Shown piece by piece: positions 60,599-64,000 of a stretch of 64,000 nt of DNA. The notes beneath the pieces were generated by a model. It was given only the letters and a program-made list of their open reading frames with translations, ran no database searches and was not told the origin of the DNA. A program made the translations under genes and the position numbers. The number at the start of each line of letters is the position of its first letter. Position 1 is the stretch's first letter. Location: positions 1 through 64,000 of the forward strand of contig CBDDKU010000029.1 in assembly GCA_965230375.1 (NCBI GenBank). The letters run 5' to 3'. The DNA comes from CBDDKU01 sp965230375. Its GTDB lineage: Bacteria; Bacteroidota; Bacteroidia; Flavobacteriales_D; Cryomorphaceae.

Positions 60599-62984
60599 TG
60601 CCGCGAAGGCGTTTCCAAATTCCCTTTAAGCCACCCGATTCCTCTTCATCTTCGAAGTAGGAGCCGTACTCAGCCCCGTAGCCATAGCCGTAACTGCTGT
60701 CGTAACCATAGCCCGCACTGCGCTTTTTTACGGCATTGAATACGATGCCCAAGTGTTTAAGCTTTCCATTTCTATAGAGCTCATCGACACTTGAAATATG
60801 ACTTTTCCTTGTCACTCCATCGCGAACCAAAAACAAGGTTGCATCGGCGTGGTTGGCAATAACCAAGCCGTCTGAAACCAGGCCAACCGGTGGGGAATCG
60901 ATAATGATCCGATCAAATCTTTCCTTGAGCCCCTCAATCATCTCCTTCATTCTGATGCTCATGATCAGTTCAGATGGATTTGGTGGTGTTGGTCCAGAAG
61001 GTAGGATGCTCAAATTCTCCAAGCCAGAAGGAAGAATCACCTCATCGAGTGAAGCATTCCCACTGAGGTAACTACTGCAACCAATATCATTCGAAATATT
61101 AAAATCTTCGACGATTCTCGGCTTGCGTAGATCGAGACCGACCAGTACCACTTTAGATCCAGAAGCCGCCATAATTGTGGCCAGATTCATTGCTGTGAAA
61201 GTCTTCCCTTCCGTACCAATCGATGAGGTAACCATGGTCACTGTCGACTCCTCCTCTGTGTGAAAAAATTTCAAGTTGGTTCGGATATTCCTGTATTCTT
61301 CAGAAATGGAAGAGCGCGGCTTTTCGATGGTCACTAAAGCTGATTTGTGCTTATTGAATCGCACCATACCGAGAACCGGAATGTTGGTCAGCCGCTTAAT
61401 CGTTTTCACATCAGTCACCTTATCATTCATTTTCTCTACGATGAAAATGATAGCCAAGGGAATGAGTATTGCGAGAACTAAAGCGATGGAATAAGCCTTC
61501 TGCGGAATCGGGCGAATAGGTCCGAAAACGCGGGCGTTATCTACAATACGGGTATCGCTTTCAGTAGCAGCCAAGGAAATGGAAAGTTCGGCTCTTTTCT
61601 TAAGTAAGAAGAGATAAAGCGATTCCTGAATGCGGAATTTACGTTCAATCCCGAGCAACTCGCGCTCCGTAGTTGGAATCATCTCAACGCGCCCTTTGTA
61701 GCGATCTAGCTGGCGCTGTAGCTCTTCGGCATTGTACTCCAAACTTGTCTGGATATTGCGAATATTCTCCAAAAGAGAAGATCGAGTCAATTCGATTTCA
61801 GCATTGATGGCAGGAAGCGCAGGATCGTCCGGTGTTCCACGCTTAAGCACACTCTCACGCTCACTTTGAAGCTCTGAGAGTTTATTGATCAATTTGATAA
61901 GAAGCGGATCATCGATATCAAGTGATGCAGGTGCAAGGTCTCGCACATCCTGGTTTTCGACGATGTACGACTTGAGCTGCTGAATCATACTGATTCGCGT
62001 GGTATTGATCGCCAGCTGGGCGTCGATGTCCTTGATACTCTCCAAGACCAATTGAGACTCCGACTCGAGATCAATAATTCCCTTCGATACTTTGTAATTC
62101 TCTCTGCTCGTCTCGATGCGCTCAAGATCTTCTGAGATCGCATCCAATTGCTCATCGAGAAACTCAGCCGTTGCAGATGCCGATTTATTCTTTACATCCA
62201 CATCGTTCATCAAGTACACTTCGATCAACTTGTTGAGAAAATCGAGTCCCTTTCGAGGCACTTCATCTTCAAGATAAAGCTGAAGGATGGTGCTCTGCGA
62301 TCGAGACAATTGTACCGACAAGGCCCCTAGATACTTATTCTGGTTATGCGCAATGGTATTGAAGGAAATCCTGTAGTGCTTTTTGTCAAAGTCTTCCTTC
62401 ACCAACTCCTTTTCGGGGAAGTTCTCTCGCTTGAAAAGAGTAATAACACCGTAGCCTATATCAATCGGCAGATTGTACTTTCCGCTTATTTCCTTCTCTT
62501 CTTCTCCGTTCGGAAAAACTATCTTGAAATTCTGGGAGTCAATTAAATGGACATCGAAGTTTTGGAAATAAGCTTGATACTCAATTTGGTCTATTTCAAC
62601 CCGAAATGGACAGTCTTTGTACACTTCAGAAATCTTTACATCGCCTATTAGATAATAAGACACATCGAAATCGAGCTCATTGAGCACTTTGGCCATAAGG
62701 GCATGGGAGCGAATAATCTCAATTTCGTTCTCAATATTCTTCGTCGGCTTTTCGACGTTAAGCTGCTCGAGTAACTGCTCCTTCCCCGGATTTTCGTCCT
62801 TCACCAAGAGTTTTGCGGTTACTCCAAAAACAGGGTTTTGGTACCAGTTGTAGTACTTCGCAATCACTAATCCCACGGTGATTGAAATGGCGAAAATGTA
62901 CCAGTAGCGCAGATAGCGCAAGAAAAACGACTTGAGATCAAAGTCAGATGATTGGCGCATGGGGCGATTCAAATTCTCTTCCAT
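60591..62984 (-). CDS. Wzc-type tyrosine autokinase of polysaccharide export
   Basis: 797-residue inner-membrane protein. N-terminal Wzz-type chain-length domain between two membrane helices (FLRYLRYWYIFAISITVGLV and KAYSIALVLAILIPLAIIFI), a periplasmic coiled-coil stretch around 260-470, then a BY-kinase domain: TSSIGTEGKTFTAMNLATIM with the Walker A at ~590-595 (Lys ~594), VVLVGLDLRKPRI (Walker A'), DRIIIDSPPVG (Walker B), and a tyrosine-rich C-terminal tail (SAGYGYDSSYGYGYGAEYGS). Controls Wza and polymer length by phosphorylation. It lies 4 bp from wza. Confidence 0.93.
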   Translation of the reverse strand: MEENLNRPMRQSSDFDLKSFFLRYLRYWYIFAISITVGLVIAKYYNWYQNPVFGVTAKLLVKDENPGKEQLLEQLNVEKPTKNIENEIEIIRSHALMAKVLNELDFDVSYYLIGDVKISEVYKDCPFRVEIDQIEYQAYFQNFDVHLIDSQNFKIVFPNGEEEKEISGKYNLPIDIGYGVITLFKRENFPEKELVKEDFDKKHYRISFNTIAHNQNKYLGALSVQLSRSQSTILQLYLEDEVPRKGLDFLNKLIEVYLMNDVDVKNKSASATAEFLDEQLDAISEDLERIETSRENYKVSKGIIDLESESQLVLESIKDIDAQLAINTTRISMIQQLKSYIVENQDVRDLAPASLDIDDPLLIKLINKLSELQSERESVLKRGTPDDPALPAINAEIELTRSSLLENIRNIQTSLEYNAEELQRQLDRYKGRVEMIPTTERELLGIERKFRIQESLYLFLLKKRAELSISLAATESDTRIVDNARVFGPIRPIPQKAYSIALVLAILIPLAIIFIVEKMNDKVTDVKTIKRLTNIPVLGMVRFNKHKSALVTIEKPRSSISEEYRNIRTNLKFFHTEEESTVTMVTSSIGTEGKTFTAMNLATIMAASGSKVVLVGLDLRKPRIVEDFNISNDIGCSSYLSGNASLDEVILPSGLENLSILPSGPTPPNPSELIMSIRMKEMIEGLKERFDRIIIDSPPVGLVSDGLVIANHADATLFLVRDGVTRKSHISSVDELYRNGKLKHLGIVFNAVKKRSAGYGYDSSYGYGYGAEYGSYFEDEEESGGLKGIWKRLRGNE

Positions 62985-62987
62985 AGC

Positions 62988-63737
62988 TTATTGCATCACG
63001 CCAATTATTACAACGACAAAAGTCAGTGAACTCAAGACCAGTGGCAAAATACGGTAGGCATTGTCGTCTTTTGAAGTAGCCCCTTTAGAAGGCTCAACGT
63101 ATAGCACATCGTTATTCTTCAGGTAGAAGTATTCTGATGTCAGGGTCGATGAGTCATTTAGATCAAGACGTTGGTAGATCTTTTCATCACCTTCGTTTCT
63201 AATGAGCAGAACGTTTTCGCGTTGGCCATAAATGGTCATATCTCCAGCGTATCCCAGTGCTTCGAGAAGATTAACCTTACCATCTGGCACATCATAAACT
63301 CCCGGGTTATCAACTTCCCCGAGTACCGTAATTCGAAAGGAGACCATCCGTAGATTTACTGTTGGTTTTTGGAGGTATTTCAAAAGCGCTGTTCGGATTA
63401 CGGTTTGAGCAGAGTCGGTTGTCAGTCCACCAACCTTTAAAAGCCCAACCAATGGCATATCGATTTGCCCGCCGTCGTTAATCTGATAGGTGTTTCCTGC
63501 GTATTTTCTATCCACATCAGAACCTGGCTTTGAAAAGTACTGCGCCGTTTCCTGGCTAGTACTCGAGACCTGGAGTTCCACAATATCACCCGGTTGGAGC
63601 ATATAAGCCGGCGGGTTCGGAAAGGCCAGCGTTCCCGCTTGACTTTCATTGATATCATTGAAGTAGGTGATCTTTTTATGTGGAACGCAACCTACCATCA
63701 AGATCAGGGAAAGTATGGCGCAAAAAATTATTCTCAT
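62988..63737 (-). CDS. Wza-type polysaccharide export protein
   Basis: 249-residue lipoprotein: MRIIFCAILSLILMVGC ends at the lipidated Cys 17. AYMLQPGDIVELQVSS starts the Poly_export/PES domain; RITVLGEVDNPGVYDVPDGK is a SLBB domain. The last 20 residues (ILPLVLSSLTFVVVIIGVMQ) are a membrane helix. It is shorter than E. coli Wza, as usual in Bacteroidota. It is 4 bp from wzc and overlaps the upstream OmpA-like gene by 4 bp (ATGA), so it is the second gene visible in the operon. Confidence 0.92.
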   Translation of the reverse strand: MRIIFCAILSLILMVGCVPHKKITYFNDINESQAGTLAFPNPPAYMLQPGDIVELQVSSTSQETAQYFSKPGSDVDRKYAGNTYQINDGGQIDMPLVGLLKVGGLTTDSAQTVIRTALLKYLQKPTVNLRMVSFRITVLGEVDNPGVYDVPDGKVNLLEALGYAGDMTIYGQRENVLLIRNEGDEKIYQRLDLNDSSTLTSEYFYLKNNDVLYVEPSKGATSKDDNAYRILPLVLSSLTFVVVIIGVMQ

Positions 63738-64000
63738 TGCTCAGTAATCAAAACTTCAACGCGCATGTTTCGCTCAGACTCTTCGAAAGTCTTCGCATCG
63801 GGAACGCGCTTCATGGTATCTCCGTAACCCACAGTCTTCAGTCGTTTCTTGTCAATTCCATTTTTGGTCAAGAAATCTTTTACCGCTTCGGCTCGCATCT
63901 CGCTCAATTCATATGAACTTCCTTTGAAGTTCCACTCTTTACCCTGCCCTTTGAAGTTTGGGTCGGGGCGAATATCCTGGGCATTGTTAGCGGTATGCCC
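63734..64000 (-). CDS. OmpA-family C-terminal domain protein (partial, 5' end beyond window)
   Basis: The last 88 residues are seen: GHTANNAQDIRPDPNFKGQG at the edge, YELSEMRAEAVKDFLTKNGI, KKRLKTVGYGDTMKR and ESERNMRVEVLITEQ, the peptidoglycan-binding OmpA domain (NxxLSxxRAxAV...GYG pattern and final RVEV). The stop codon is TGA at 63734-63736, overlapping the wza start. This is the most upstream gene visible of the polysaccharide operon; it may fix the export complex to the wall, which is inference. It continues past the window edge, so the start is not seen. Confidence 0.85.
   Translation of the reverse strand, partial: GHTANNAQDIRPDPNFKGQGKEWNFKGSSYELSEMRAEAVKDFLTKNGIDKKRLKTVGYGDTMKRVPDAKTFEESERNMRVEVLITEQ

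Overview
The window is a chromosomal piece of a member of the Bacteroidota, most likely a flavobacterium-like marine organism. The evidence is: Bacteroidota promoter boxes (TAnnTTTG at rpsO, accD, ssrA and lysC); the phylum-specific proteins PorT and TamL; a short 289-residue RpoD; a tmRNA whose tag reads GENNYALAA; menaquinone methylation (UbiE); and mid-range GC. Species or family cannot be fixed from the sequence alone.

Layout. 1-6.1 kb: the end of an aspartate aminotransferase, a heptose-phosphate kinase, UbiE and PorT, then a DUF559 gene bracketed by inverted copies of a hairpin repeat, an FAD dehydrogenase and a TrmH-type RNA methyltransferase. 6.1-14.5 kb: TamL, a 668-bp non-coding stretch, then the housekeeping genes accD, rpsO, pnp, rpoD and rpe. 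Between 11.4 and 14.4 kb pnp, rpoD and rpe carry six single-base insertions, each lengthening a homopolymer by one, which looks like local sequencing error. 14.8-25.8 kb: a TraB-like lipoprotein, an arylsulfatase, a KefF/KefC-like pair, a lysine-forming saccharopine-dehydrogenase-like enzyme, a DUF3667 protein, tmRNA, an S23-type four-helix-bundle gene inside TTGCTCTATGC-type repeat arrays, and a DUF808 membrane protein. 25.9-28.7 kb: an AT-rich accessory patch (ankyrin protein, unknown small proteins), part of it flanked by 26-bp near-perfect direct repeats. 28.8-38.2 kb: lysA-lysC with a divergent ACT-domain protein, a stand-alone response regulator, a glycerophosphodiesterase, polyphosphate kinase, a SPOR-like coiled-coil protein and an outer-membrane barrel protein.

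38.6-64 kb: one long minus-strand polysaccharide locus read from right to left: OmpA-like protein, Wza, Wzc, Wzx, a set of glycosyltransferases, an acyltransferase, a methyltransferase, two asparagine-synthase-like amidotransferases, a Wzy-like polymerase, a bi-domain oxidoreductase, an alpha/alpha-toroid protein, a DUF354 protein, an unusual initiating sugar transferase and a Wzi-like outer-membrane protein. Most joins overlap by 1-22 bp. A sulfotransferase-like gene lies inside it on the other strand. Together these form a Wzx/Wzy-type capsule or exopolysaccharide pathway, probably amidated, acylated and perhaps sulfated.

The most unusual material is in the repeats. A ~45-bp hairpin module with degenerate TTGCTC/TATGCTC tracts is found only beside the two small orphan genes (DUF559 and S23). 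Two 230-250-bp units are bounded by inverted TATTAAGTAC arrays, both between convergent genes. There are also at least two further palindrome families.
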